Shown here one piece after another: positions 8,609 through 15,760 of a stretch of DNA of 25,827 bases. The translations under genes were made by a program, and so were the position numbers. The stretch is from assembly GCA_946480055.1 (NCBI GenBank), contig CAMLID010000046.1, positions 1 to 25,827 of the forward strand. Reading direction: 5' to 3'. Position 1 is the stretch's first letter, and each line of letters begins with the position of its first letter. The notes beneath the pieces are model-generated. The model worked only from the letters and a program-made list of their open reading frames with translations. It was not told where the DNA came from and searched no databases. This DNA is from an uncultured Lysobacter sp. GTDB taxonomy: Bacteria > Pseudomonadota > Gammaproteobacteria > Xanthomonadales > Xanthomonadaceae.

Positions 8609-9361
8609 TCAACGGATGGGAAAGTCGTAGGCCGTGTCCGGCGAGGGCTCGGGCTTGTAGGTGTAGTGCCACCACTCCAGCGGATAGTTGGCGAAGCCTT
8701 CGCGCGCCATCGCGGCGCGCAGGCGTTGGCGATTCCCGCGCTGGACGGCGCCGGCGCCCGGCCAGTCGGTGTGCGCGGACACGTCGAAGTAGTCGAAGGA
8801 CGTGCCCATATCGAGCGGCGTGCAGGCGTCGTCGGAGCCACTGTTGTCGGAGCCGCAGCGCAGCAAAGTCAGATCTAGAGTGGCGCCGCGGCTGTGGCCG
8901 GAGGTCGGCGAGATGTAGTCGCCGAGCAGGACGCTCTTGTCGAGATTCGGATAGTAGGCGGACTTGGTGGATTGGTCGTGCAGGTCGCCGGCCCAGACGA
9001 CGAAATCGCGTACCGCGCGAGCCGGGCGGTAGCAGTCGTACACCTTCAGGCGCAGGCCTTCGCGGCGCAACGCCAGTTCGACCCGCTGCAGCGCCTGCGC
9101 GACCGGTCGCAACAGATAGCAGCGCGCCGCGCCGTAGCCTTCGACCGGCCGGCCGACGAAGTTGTCGCCGGAGGCGTAGCGGATCTCCTGGGCCAGGTCG
9201 GGCACCAGTTCGCGCAGGTCGACCATGCCGGCCGCGGCGGCATCCGCCGCAGGCGACAGTTTGGGCGCGACCGCGGCGGCCGGCTTGGACGCCGGTGACG
9301 TCGATACGCAGGCCGCCAGGGCCAGGATCGAAACCAGCGACAGGACCGGAGCGATGCGCAT
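8609..9361 (-). CDS. VanX/DdpX-like D-Ala-D-Ala dipeptidase, lipoprotein
   Basis: 250 aa. The ATG at 9361 starts a lipoprotein signal with lipobox LAAC (Cys18), so the enzyme should be anchored in the envelope. The peptidase M15D signature is complete: SGHSRGATLDL supplies zinc ligands His156 and Asp163, and EWWHY supplies the base Glu229 and ligand His232. VYDCYRPARAV carries the conserved Arg of the substrate site. VanX-type enzymes hydrolyse D-alanyl-D-alanine; periplasmic members are thought to recycle peptidoglycan dipeptide rather than give vancomycin resistance, and no vanHA genes are present. Length is somewhat above VanX because of the lipoprotein linker. It lies 80 nt downstream of the DUF3011 gene, separated by two hairpins. 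Confidence 0.9.
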   Translation of the reverse strand: MRIAPVLSLVSILALAACVSTSPASKPAAAVAPKLSPAADAAAAGMVDLRELVPDLAQEIRYASGDNFVGRPVEGYGAARCYLLRPVAQALQRVELALRREGLRLKVYDCYRPARAVRDFVVWAGDLHDQSTKSAYYPNLDKSVLLGDYISPTSGHSRGATLDLTLLRCGSDNSGSDDACTPLDMGTSFDYFDVSAHTDWPGAGAVQRGNRQRLRAAMAREGFANYPLEWWHYTYKPEPSPDTAYDFPIR

Positions 9362-9381
9362 GGGTCCAAGCCTAGCCGACA

Positions 9382-9412
9382 TCTCCCGCGGCCGCAGTGC
9401 GGTCGCGGGAGA
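9382..9412 (-). terminator. Strong stem-loop between DUF3011 and dipeptidase genes
   Basis: TCTCCCGCG pairs with CGCGGGAGA, continued by one G-T pair and CCGC/GCGG, with a 3-nt loop: 14 stacked pairs. It lies downstream of the DUF3011 stop and 21 nt before the dipeptidase start. There is no T-tract, so it may attenuate transcription or protect mRNA ends rather than fully terminate. Confidence 0.5.
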
Positions 9413-9420
9413 CGGTGAGT

Positions 9421-9438
9421 GCCGCACGCAGATGCGGC
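9421..9438 (-). terminator. Second stem-loop after the DUF3011 gene
   Basis: GCCGCA and TGCGGC form a 6-bp stem with a 6-nt loop, immediately after the DUF3011 stop codon and in tandem with the stronger hairpin at 9382-9412. Confidence 0.4.
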
Positions 9439-9441
9439 CGC

Positions 9442-10035
9442 TCAATACACCGCGAAGTCGGCACGACAGCCGTTGTCGACCCAGATCGTGTTGCGCTCCA
9501 CCCCCCAGTTCTGGCCGTACTGGCAATAGGTCTTGCTGAGCTGGCGCTGCACTTCGACGTGGCCACGGCCGTAGAACGGGCAGCGCACGTAATTGTTGTT
9601 GTCGGACTCACAGCGCACGGTGTTGTTGGGCTGGTAGTAGTTATCGCCGTTGTAGCGGTCGTCGTAGCGGTCGCGATCGCGGTCTTTGTTCTTGTTGGCC
9701 AGGATCGCCGCCCCGATCAGGCCTACCACCACCGCGCCGGCGATGGCGTTGGAATTGTCGCGGCCGGACGACCGATAGTCGCCGACGTCGAACTCGGCAC
9801 GGCAACCGTTGGTCACCCAGATGCGATTGCGGTCGTAACCCCAGGTGTCGTTCTGCCAGCAACCGGAGGAGCTGAGCTGACGCGACAGGGTGACGCCGCC
9901 GCGGGTGTCGACCGGGCAGCTTTTGTACTGGCCGTTGCTGGATTCGCAACGCACGGCTTGTCCTGCGTAGGCATTCTGACTCAGCGAGGGCACGACCAGG
10001 CCGAGGACGAGGGCGCAGCTGACGATTCGTTTCAT
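9442..10035 (-). CDS. Exported DUF3011 protein with two DUF3011 repeats
   Basis: 197 aa. The ATG at 10035 follows AAGGAG at 6-7 nt. The signal peptide is MKRIVSCALVLGLVVPSLSQNAYA. Two copies of the DUF3011 module flank a central segment. Each copy runs from VRCES through Y-x2-C-P, an RQLS-containing strand and a conserved Cys to a distal strand ending IWV-x-NGCRA-x-F (about residues 26-84 and 139-197). Between them are a Gly/Ala-rich hydrophobic stretch (NAIAGAVVVGLIGAAILA), possibly a membrane or glycine-zipper segment, and a charged DRDRDRYDDRYN run. DUF3011 proteins are exported Cys-rich proteins of unknown function. The gene starts 11 nt after the EF-hand gene, so the two form an operon. 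Confidence 0.9.
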   Translation of the reverse strand: MKRIVSCALVLGLVVPSLSQNAYAGQAVRCESSNGQYKSCPVDTRGGVTLSRQLSSSGCWQNDTWGYDRNRIWVTNGCRAEFDVGDYRSSGRDNSNAIAGAVVVGLIGAAILANKNKDRDRDRYDDRYNGDNYYQPNNTVRCESDNNNYVRCPFYGRGHVEVQRQLSKTYCQYGQNWGVERNTIWVDNGCRADFAVY

Positions 10036-10046
10036 GGTCGTCTCCT

Positions 10047-10448
10047 TCACTTCGCGGCCCGACGGGCCTGGGCCAGGGCTTCGATCTCGGCGCCGGCGAG
10101 ATAGCCGTCTCGGTCGGTGTCGAAGCTGTCGAACACCGGACGCAGTGCATCGGCGTAGGCATCCATGGTGACTTCTTGCTGCGGATTCTCGGAACGTGCG
10201 GTCGGCACCAGGTGCGCGGGAATCTCGTCGCCACGCAGCACCCCATCGCGATCGCGGTCGGCATGGGCGAAACGGCGGATCATGGCGTTGCGGTATTCTT
10301 CGAACGAGAGCTTGCCGTCGCCGTCGCGGTCCATGCGCTTGAGCAGGCTTTCCGAGGTGACCGGAACCGGCCCGTCCTTCTTCTGCGCCAATGCCAGTGG
10401 GCTGGCGCAAATCAGCGCGGCGACGGCCAGCGATATGCATCGTTTCAT
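10047..10448 (-). CDS. Exported EF-hand calcium-binding protein
   Basis: 133 aa from the ATG at 10448, preceded by GGAGA; a TTG 12 nt upstream is unlikely. Signal peptide ISLAVAALICASPLALA, cleavage about residue 21. Three canonical 12-residue EF-hand loops are visible: DRDGDGKLSFEE (40-51), DRDRDGVLRGDE (64-75) and DTDRDGYLAGAE (110-121), each with acidic residues at 1, 3 and 12 and Gly at 6. All three look able to bind Ca2+. Small periplasmic calymin-like proteins of this type are common in Xanthomonadaceae; the role is presumably calcium buffering or sensing in the envelope. It is the first gene of an operon with the DUF3011 gene. Confidence 0.9.
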   Translation of the reverse strand: MKRCISLAVAALICASPLALAQKKDGPVPVTSESLLKRMDRDGDGKLSFEEYRNAMIRRFAHADRDRDGVLRGDEIPAHLVPTARSENPQQEVTMDAYADALRPVFDSFDTDRDGYLAGAEIEALAQARRAAK

Positions 10449-10918
10449 GCGGTTCTCCAAGTGTGGGAAGCGGACGAACTGCCCGCCGGCCGTGGCGGCC
10501 GGTCGGTCGATGAAGCGAAGGGCGACTTTCTCCTTGTGATCGAACTCCTTATGTGTCCACTGGCGTCCCGACGCTTCGGCGAGCGGCCCCGCCTAGATTC
10601 TGCCTCGGTATCCGGGCGAATACGGGCGTCGCCGCGCTGAGTCATCTGCCCGTGCGCAAGCGACGCCGTGGATCGATCGGATTCGCCCGCGCCTGCAAGC
10701 CACGCGGCCGCGCGCGAGCGCCGCTGCGACGGTCGTCGGGTGGATGTCGCCCGATGCTGCAGTACGGACCATGGCTCGCCCCCATGCCGCGATGAATCGC
10801 ATTATTAATGCATCGATTGTTAGCAAAGCATGCAGTCTAGACGAGCGCCGCCGGGAGGGCCGTCCGGGCTCGGTTCGAGGAGCGGAGGGCACCACCCTGC
10901 CCGCCCCACCCCGCGCTG
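10449..10918. other. Long intergenic region without a gene
   Basis: 470 nt between two minus-strand genes. No reading frame has both a ribosome site and protein-like composition. It must carry the promoter of the EF-hand operon. A leader hairpin (CCGGCC, 5-nt loop, GGCCGG, at 10486-10502) lies 38 nt before that start. A locally AT-rich dyad lies at 10795-10818. Confidence 0.5.
10795..10818. promoter_or_regulatory. AT-rich nested dyad, candidate regulatory site
   Basis: GCATTA-T-TAATGC is a perfect inverted repeat, nested within AATCG/CGATT arms, in an AT-rich patch unusual for this GC-rich window. It lies 101 nt downstream of the DUF4124 stop and about 350 nt upstream of the EF-hand gene. 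Whether it is an operator or a relic is unknown. Confidence 0.3.
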
Positions 10919-11332
10919 TCACTTGCAAGCGTCGTAGACGGCCGTGTTGAGAGCGCTGACCAGATCGTAATCGCGGTCCATGCCGGCCGCCGCCAGTTTG
11001 CGCTCGCGGCGGGCACGCGCGGCTTCGCAATCGCTGCCCCCGAGCCGGATCGAATAGGCGCGGGCACGGCCGGGGCGATCGGTGCCGGCCAGGCGCGACA
11101 GGTAGCGCGATTCGGTCAGACCGTTTCGGTAGGCCTGCTCGCGGCGTTGCAGTTCGACCGCGTCGGGTGGCGGTTCCGGGCTTGCGTCCCAGATCCGGGC
11201 AGTGGTCGCAGCTGCGCAAGGAGCGGACTGGTAGCTGACCGCGCCGGTGCGGGCGACGCATTTGTACACGTTGTGGGCGCCGGCCACGGCGGGCAACAGG
11301 CACAGCAGCAACAGGATGGCGAGCCGGTGCAT
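10919..11332 (-). CDS. Exported DUF4124-type protein
   Basis: 137 aa. The ATG at 11332 starts a typical signal peptide (LAILLLLCLLPAVAGA). The following VYKCVARTGAVSYQSAPC is the hallmark of DUF4124: a short beta-rich unit with two conserved Cys that probably form a disulfide. The rest is charged and helical (QRREQAYRNGLTESRYLSRL and EAARARRERKLAAAGM) with two more Cys near the C-terminus. DUF4124 proteins are periplasmic, frequent in Xanthomonadaceae, and of unknown function. It is transcribed alone, with 303 nt upstream and 470 nt downstream that are free of genes. Confidence 0.85.
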   Translation of the reverse strand: MHRLAILLLLCLLPAVAGAHNVYKCVARTGAVSYQSAPCAAATTARIWDASPEPPPDAVELQRREQAYRNGLTESRYLSRLAGTDRPGRARAYSIRLGGSDCEAARARRERKLAAAGMDRDYDLVSALNTAVYDACK

Positions 11333-11635
11333 TGCGATCGTCCTTGATCGGCGCGGCGACCGGCCGCGCTTCGCTGATGGCTGCAGATTGGAGGCATGAA
11401 GGGCGCGCCGCCATGGGTGGAACCTGCTACGCGGGCTCGGATCAGTACCGGTCGCGATGTAGGAACTCCCCTACCCCTTCAAAGCGTCAGGGCGCTCGCT
11501 GCCGGCGTTCGCGAAACGGCCTGCGTTTCCTGGCCATACGCACCGACTGCCTCGGCCGAGGCCCACCGGCGCGACATTCGCATGTCGCGGCCGCACCCCG
11601 AACCGCTCAACGCCAACCGTCGCAAGGCACGCCGC
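11333..11635. other. Intergenic region with hairpins
   Basis: 303 nt without a convincing gene. It contains a perfect 12-nt palindrome (CCTCGGCCGAGG, 11550-11561) and the hairpin at 11570-11589. It must hold the promoter of the DUF4124 gene. Confidence 0.5.
11570..11589 (-). terminator. Hairpin downstream of the DUF4440 gene
   Basis: CGCGACAT and ATGTCGCG form a perfect 8-bp stem with a TCGC loop, 46 nt downstream of the DUF4440 stop codon. No T-tract follows; it is a candidate transcript end. Confidence 0.4.
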
Positions 11636-12097
11636 TCACGGCTTGGCCGCCGCCGGCAATCGCGAAGCGTGGCTGGCCGCCATCACCCAGCCCTTGGGCC
11701 CGCGCACGTAGGTGTCGGTGAACTGGAAATCGGCGGCGAAAGCCTGGCCCTCTGACACGCCCTTGACCGTGGTGATGCCGTTGGCGATCGCGGTGTCCTT
11801 GCCGTAGTAGCGCAGCCGGGTGCCGTGGTTGCGGAACACTTCGTACTGGGTCACTCCATTGGCGAGTTCGGCGACTTCGTCGGCATGCGTGGTGACTTTG
11901 CCGTTGGACGCGGTCAGGGTGAACTGCGGGTCGAGCAGACGGCCGACCAGGGCCGCGTCCTCGGCTTCGTACGCGGCGCAGATCTCGCGCTCCAGTTGCA
12001 GGATGGCGCGCTCGTCGGCGCTGCGGTCGGCGGCGACAGCGGCCGGTGCGAACAGGCTCAAGGCGATGGACAGCGGCAGCAGCGAAACCAGGCGCAT
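11636..12097 (-). CDS. Exported DUF4440/SnoaL-like (NTF2-fold) protein
   Basis: 153 aa. The ATG at 12097 has AAGGA 7-8 nt upstream and opens a signal peptide (LVSLLPLSIALSLFAPAAVA). The mature part has the NTF2-like pattern of the DUF4440 group: the helix ERAILQLEREICAAYEAEDAALVGRLL, then DPQFTLTASNGKVTTHADEVAELANG, then the beta sheet strands YEVFRNHGTRLRYYGKDTAIANGITTVKG, FQFTDTYVRGPKGWVMAASHAS. Such domains bind small hydrophobic ligands or act as stand-alone cone-shaped pockets; the ligand cannot be told. The location is presumably periplasmic. Confidence 0.87.
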   Translation of the reverse strand: MRLVSLLPLSIALSLFAPAAVAADRSADERAILQLEREICAAYEAEDAALVGRLLDPQFTLTASNGKVTTHADEVAELANGVTQYEVFRNHGTRLRYYGKDTAIANGITTVKGVSEGQAFAADFQFTDTYVRGPKGWVMAASHASRLPAAAKP

Positions 12098-12207
12098 GCG
12101 GAGTTCCTTGCAGGATCGGTGGCGAGGGACGCGGCAGGAGCGTCCATCGCGCAGCATGCCTTGCGCGCGCCGCGCAGGCTGCTCCGATCTTGCGGATTGG
12201 CGCGGCG

Positions 12208-12414
12208 CTAGCGGCCGATGCCGTGCGGTTCGATCACGCCCGAGGCGATGCCCGCCGCGACCAGGGCGATCAGCGCCACCGACAGTGCGATGCGGCGGGT
12301 GAGCGCGTTGACGGTGCGCTTGCTCTGACCGTGGTCGACGAGCATGTAGTACAAGCCGGCGCCCAGGTTCCAGACGATCAGCCCCAGGAAGGCGACGATG
12401 AACAGCGTTTTCAT
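12208..12414 (-). CDS. DUF2909 twin-transmembrane small protein
   Basis: 68 aa. I prefer the ATG at 12414, which has GGAA about 7 nt upstream; the ATG at 12426 lacks a ribosome site. Two membrane helices (LFIVAFLGLIVWNLGAGLYYML and IALSVALIALVAAGIASG) are linked by a conserved polar loop DHGQSKRTVNALTRR. This layout is the DUF2909 signature. In other bacteria members sit near cytochrome-oxidase assembly genes (ctaG/SURF1), which are not present here. It lies 64 nt after a small membrane-protein gene on the same strand. Confidence 0.85.
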   Translation of the reverse strand: MKTLFIVAFLGLIVWNLGAGLYYMLVDHGQSKRTVNALTRRIALSVALIALVAAGIASGVIEPHGIGR

Positions 12415-12478
12415 GCGGGGTTCCATGCCGGCGCGGCCGGCGACGTAGCGGGCCCGCGGAACGCCGCGGGCAGCGGGT

Positions 12479-12829
12479 TCAGGCGTCCGCAGCCGCGACC
12501 GCGGCGCGCCAGCGCGGCAGCAGGCGCCAACGCAGCAGCAGGGCTGCGGTCATCACGCCGAGGAACAGGCCGTAGGCGACGGATGTCGCCAGCACCTGCT
12601 TCCAGATCGCGCCGGCGTTGGGGTCGGCGTTGTGCATCGACCACTGCATGCCCCACCCCGCCAGCAGCGTGGCCAGCAGCAGCGCTGCGCTGTCGAACAA
12701 GGTGCGCGCGGCCAGGCGCGGCTGCTTCGGGTAAGCCCAGTACAGCCAGGCCAGGATCGAAAACCAGGGCACGAACAGGATCAGCGCGAGGTTGAGTTCG
12801 ACCTGCGGGTTCATGGCGGCGGCGGGCAT
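12479..12829 (-). CDS. Small integral membrane protein, divergent from mocR-type regulator
   Basis: 116 aa from the ATG at 12829; a second ATG at 12814 is possible. Neither has a strong ribosome site. Three hydrophobic helices are visible: LNLALILFVPWFSILAWLYWAY, DSAALLLATLLAGWGMQW and VLATSVAYGLFLGVMTAALLLRW, followed by a basic tail LRWRLLPRWR. No family recognised. The gene is divergent from the MocR-type regulator and shares its upstream region with two 12-nt repeats, so it is the most likely target of that regulator. This is an inference from layout. Confidence 0.75.
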   Translation of the reverse strand: MPAAAMNPQVELNLALILFVPWFSILAWLYWAYPKQPRLAARTLFDSAALLLATLLAGWGMQWSMHNADPNAGAIWKQVLATSVAYGLFLGVMTAALLLRWRLLPRWRAAVAAADA

Positions 12830-12867
12830 CGACGGCGACTCGGTGGGGATGACGCCATACTGCGCCG

Positions 12868-12918
12868 ACCATATCAGTTTCGCCAGAATCAGAAATGAGA
12901 TAAAAAACCATATCAGTT
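12868..12918. promoter_or_regulatory. Two 12-nt direct repeats in divergent promoter, candidate MocR-type operator
   Basis: ACCATATCAGTT occurs exactly at 12868-12879 and 12907-12918, 39 nt start to start, in the AT-richer gap between the membrane-protein gene and the MocR-type gene. MocR-family regulators such as GabR bind paired direct repeats near their own divergent promoters, so this fits a dimer-bound operator. Confidence 0.65.
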
Positions 12919-12958
12919 CAGCCCGAGCGCCCGCCCCGCCGGGCTCCGGAGTCCCACC

Positions 12959-14377
12959 GTGAAACGTTACGAAGCCCTCGCCGACGACATCGCCGCTTCG
13001 ATCCGCGACGGCCTGCTGCGCCCGAGCCAGCGCCTGCCCTCGGTGCGCCAGGCCAGCGCGGCGCGTGGGCTGAGCCCGGCGACGGTGTTCCAGGCCTATT
13101 ACCTGCTGGAAGCGCGCGGGCTGGTGCGTTCGCGGGCGCGTTCGGGCTACTACGTGACCCGGCCCACGGCGGCGCTGCCGCCGGAGCCGGACGCGGCTTC
13201 GCAGCCGGACGGCGAATCGCGTGCGGTCGACGTCTCCGAGCTGGTGTTCGAGGTATTGGAATCGGCGATGGCGCGCGACGTCGTGCCGCTGGGTTCGGCC
13301 TTCCCCAGCCCGCTGCTGTATCCGCTGCAGAAGCTGGGCCGGGCCATGGCCTCGGCCGCGGTGCACCTGGACCCGTGGAGCACGGTCGACGACCTGACCC
13401 CGGGCAGCGCGGCGCTGCGCCGGCAGATCGCGCTGCGCTATCGGATCGACGGCTTGCAGATCGGTGCCGACGAGATCGTGGTCACCAACGGTGCGCTGGA
13501 GGCTCTGAACCTGTGCGTGGCCACGGTGACCCGGCCCGGCGACGCGGTGCTGGTCGAATCGCCCTGCTTCTACGCCGCGCTGCAATCGCTGGAACGCCGC
13601 GGCCTGCATGCGATCGAGGTGCCCACGCATCCGCGCGACGGCATCGACCTGGACGCGCTCGCGGCCGCCATCGAACGCCACCGCCCGCGTGCGTGCTGGC
13701 TGATGACCAATTTCCAGAACCCGTTGGGCAGCGCGATGCCCGACGAGAAGAAGCGCGCACTGGTCGAGCTGCTGACCCGCCAGGGCGTGCCGCTGATCGA
13801 GGACGACGTCTACGGCGAACTCTACTTCGGCGAGCGCCGGCCGACGCCGGCCAAGGCCTACGACCGCGACGGGCTGGTGATGCATTGCGGCTCGTTCTCC
13901 AAGAGCCTGGCGCCGGGCTACCGGGTCGGCTGGGTCGCGCCGGGGCGCTACGCGCGCGAGATCGCGCGGCGCAAGCTCACCGCGACCCTGAGCACCTGCG
14001 TGCCGGCGCAGCTGGCGATCGCGCACTACCTGGAGAAAGGCGGCTACGACCGTCACCTGCGTCGCCTGCGCGCGGCGCTGGCGGCGCAGCAGGCGCAGTA
14101 CCTGGCCGCGGTCGCGCGCCACTTCCCGGAAGGTACGCGCGTGACCCGGCCGGGCGGCGGTTACTTCCTTTGGATCGAATTGCCCGAGGGCTGCGACGCG
14201 CTGCGCGTCTACCAACAGGCTTCGGCCCTGGGCATCAGCATCGCGCCGGGACCGATGTTCTCGGTGCGGCGCGGTTTCGGCCAGTGCCTGCGCCTCAACT
14301 GTGGGCACCCGCTGGACGCGCGAGTCGACGCGGCGCTGGCGAGCTTGGGGCGGTTGGCGGCAGGCGCTTTGGGGTAG
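12959..14377 (+). CDS. MocR-type GntR/aminotransferase transcription regulator
   Basis: 472 aa, GTG start at 12959 with GGAG 8 nt upstream. The N-terminal 70 residues form a GntR winged helix: MKRYEALADDIAASIRDGLL, LPSVRQASAARGLSPATVFQAYYLLEARGLV. The rest is a fold-type I aminotransferase domain: TNGALEALNL, TNFQNPLG (PLP-contacting Asn), EDDVYGEL, and the PLP lysine Lys315 in GSFSKSLAPGYRVGW, a full set of cofactor-binding residues. MocR proteins such as GabR, PdxR and TauR sense amino acids or PLP. The effector cannot be predicted here, but the divergent membrane-protein gene is the likely target. The stop codon lies within the left arm of the 33-nt inverted repeat. Confidence 0.93.
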   Translation: MKRYEALADDIAASIRDGLLRPSQRLPSVRQASAARGLSPATVFQAYYLLEARGLVRSRARSGYYVTRPTAALPPEPDAASQPDGESRAVDVSELVFEVLESAMARDVVPLGSAFPSPLLYPLQKLGRAMASAAVHLDPWSTVDDLTPGSAALRRQIALRYRIDGLQIGADEIVVTNGALEALNLCVATVTRPGDAVLVESPCFYAALQSLERRGLHAIEVPTHPRDGIDLDALAAAIERHRPRACWLMTNFQNPLGSAMPDEKKRALVELLTRQGVPLIEDDVYGELYFGERRPTPAKAYDRDGLVMHCGSFSKSLAPGYRVGWVAPGRYAREIARRKLTATLSTCVPAQLAIAHYLEKGGYDRHLRRLRAALAAQQAQYLAAVARHFPEGTRVTRPGGGYFLWIELPEGCDALRVYQQASALGISIAPGPMFSVRRGFGQCLRLNCGHPLDARVDAALASLGRLAAGALG

Positions 14378-14398
14378 GAGCGGCGTAAGCCGCGACCG
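14366..14398 (+). repeat. REP-like element, left arm of inverted pair
   Basis: Contains GTAGGAGCGGCGTAAGCCGC and is the exact 33-nt reverse complement of 14504-14536. The core itself forms a GCGGC-GTAA-GCCGC hairpin. Such elements are typical of dispersed REP families in Lysobacter and relatives. The stop codon of the MocR-type gene (14375-14377) lies within this arm. Confidence 0.85.
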
Positions 14399-14503
14399 CG
14401 TCACCGCACGCGCTACGCACAACTGGCCTCGAGCGAAACAAGCAACGAACCCCTGCGGCCTTGAGCCGTTAGACCGCCGGTAGCGATGCGATTCGAAACC
14501 GAC

Positions 14504-14536
14504 CGGTCGCGGCTTACGCCGCTCCTACCCCAAAGC
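14504..14536 (-). repeat. REP-like element, right arm of inverted pair
   Basis: Perfect 33-nt inverted copy of the left arm, with 105 nt between arms. The pair fills the gap between two convergent genes (stops at 14377 and 14559), where it could stop transcription in both directions. Layout resembles a BIME formed by RAYT-type REP mobility; no RAYT gene is seen in the window. Confidence 0.85.
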
Positions 14537-14558
14537 ATGGCGAGCGCGAGGCGCAACC

Positions 14559-15155
14559 TCAGCGCAGCCCGCGCAAACGCGCCAGGATGCGGCGTTCGAA
14601 GCGGTCCAGGCGACTGCGTTCGACGCGCTCGGCGCGGTACAGCGACAACAGGTCCAGGCGACATCGCGGCGCGCAGGTGCCGAGCAGCGCGCTCGCCAAC
14701 ACCCGCCGCACCGGCCTGCGCAGCAGCAGCCAGTCCACCCACCAGGGCGAACCCAGGGTGGTGATCGCGATGGTGCGCCGCAGCCCCAGCAAGGCCGGCC
14801 GGATCGCGCCCAGGTCGGAGGCATGGTGGTAGGCGTGGCCCGGCGCCCAGACCCGGTCGAACCAGCCTTTGAGCATGGCCGGGAATCCGAACCACCAGGT
14901 CGGGAACACCAGCACCAGGGCCTGCGCGGCGCTCAGGCGCGCCAGTTGCGCGCGCACCGCCTCGTCGTCGTAGGCGCCGACGTCATAGTAGGAGCCGCGT
15001 TCGCGCGCGCTCAGCGCCGGCTGGAAACCGTCGGCGTACAGCGATTCGGTCTCGACCTCGTGACCGTCGGCGACCAGCGCGTCCACCACCAGCCGCGACA
15101 GCGAGGCGCACAGACTGTCCTGCAGCGGGTGCGCGATGACGACCAGACATTTCAC
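14559..15155 (-). CDS. NAD(P)H-dependent flavodoxin-fold oxidoreductase
   Basis: 198 aa. The start is a GTG at 15155 with AAGGA about 9 nt upstream. The N-terminus KCLVVIAHPLQDSLCASL is the first strand-loop-helix of the flavodoxin-like fold of the NQO1/KefF/MdaB type (PF02525); ALVLVFPTWWFGFPAMLKGWFDRVWAPGHAY is the conserved FMN/FAD and substrate segment. These enzymes reduce quinones or related compounds with NAD(P)H, often in response to oxidative or electrophile stress. The C-terminal part is Arg-rich. It is convergent with the MocR-type gene across the REP pair. The exact substrate cannot be told. Confidence 0.88.
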   Translation of the reverse strand: MKCLVVIAHPLQDSLCASLSRLVVDALVADGHEVETESLYADGFQPALSARERGSYYDVGAYDDEAVRAQLARLSAAQALVLVFPTWWFGFPAMLKGWFDRVWAPGHAYHHASDLGAIRPALLGLRRTIAITTLGSPWWVDWLLLRRPVRRVLASALLGTCAPRCRLDLLSLYRAERVERSRLDRFERRILARLRGLR

Positions 15156-15241
15156 CGAAAGCGTTCCTTGCGTTGCACGATTCGCGCTGCACACAGACTA
15201 ACGAAGCCGCGCGCGCGTTCCGATCCGTCGATGGTCGTAGA

Positions 15242-15265
15242 ACAGTAAGCGATGAAGGCTACTGT
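15242..15265. promoter_or_regulatory. Inverted repeat in divergent promoter region
   Basis: ACAGTA, 12-nt gap, TACTGT, in the 266-nt gap between the divergent oxidoreductase and small-protein genes. On the minus strand a TTGACA (15335-15330) could serve as -35 for the oxidoreductase. Operator function is inferred. Confidence 0.35.
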
Positions 15266-15421
15266 TTGCAGTTCGAGTGCCGGCTTCGGCCGTCGTCGCG
15301 TGAAGACCGTGTCGACAAGCTGAACGCTTTGTCAAAACCGCGCACACGCTGGTTGCGACGTTGCGCACGGTTAACCCATTCGCCCCTAGATTTCGCATCG
15401 GCGCACACAGGGGGAGCCGCA

Positions 15422-15700
15422 GTGTTCAAAGTGTCGTTGAGGGAGCACGCCTTGCTGAGCGTGCTCGTCGGTCTGCAACGTGGCGTGCAGCCCGAGACCA
15501 GCCATCTGAAGCATTGTCTGGTCGAGGAAGGTCTGGCCCTGAGTCGCGAGGGCCGGCTGTGCCTGTCCGAGGCCGGCAACACTTTGCTGCACGGTCTGCA
15601 GCACTTGCTCTGGGCAGAAGTCGAAGCGCTGCAACAAGTGCTCGCCAACCGCAACGCGGCGGCGACGCAGAGCTACGCTCGCACTTTGGCGACGGAATGA
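15422..15700 (+). CDS. Small helical hypothetical protein
   Basis: 92 aa. The GTG at 15422 has a strong GGGGGAG ribosome site 6 nt upstream. No signal peptide. The sequence is mostly alpha-helical, with Leu-rich amphipathic segments (LREHALLSVLVGLQRG, HCLVEEGLALSREGRLCLSEAGNTLLHGLQHLL, VEALQQVLANRNAA). The middle LSREGRLCLSEAG could be the wing of a winged-helix DNA-binding fold, but I do not recognise the family. It is divergent from the oxidoreductase gene. Confidence 0.65.
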   Translation: MFKVSLREHALLSVLVGLQRGVQPETSHLKHCLVEEGLALSREGRLCLSEAGNTLLHGLQHLLWAEVEALQQVLANRNAAATQSYARTLATE

Positions 15701-15760
15701 GCCGGCCGGCAATGAAGCCGGCAGCGCCGACGGCCTACCGCCGTCGGCGTGCGGGATCGA

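Noticed and set aside
12479..14422. Long minus-strand open frame of 647 codons across the MocR-type gene
   Set aside because: Only its last 116 codons look like a protein (membrane helices). The rest is antisense to the well-supported MocR-type regulator and Arg/His/Gln-rich, as expected for a high-GC shadow frame.
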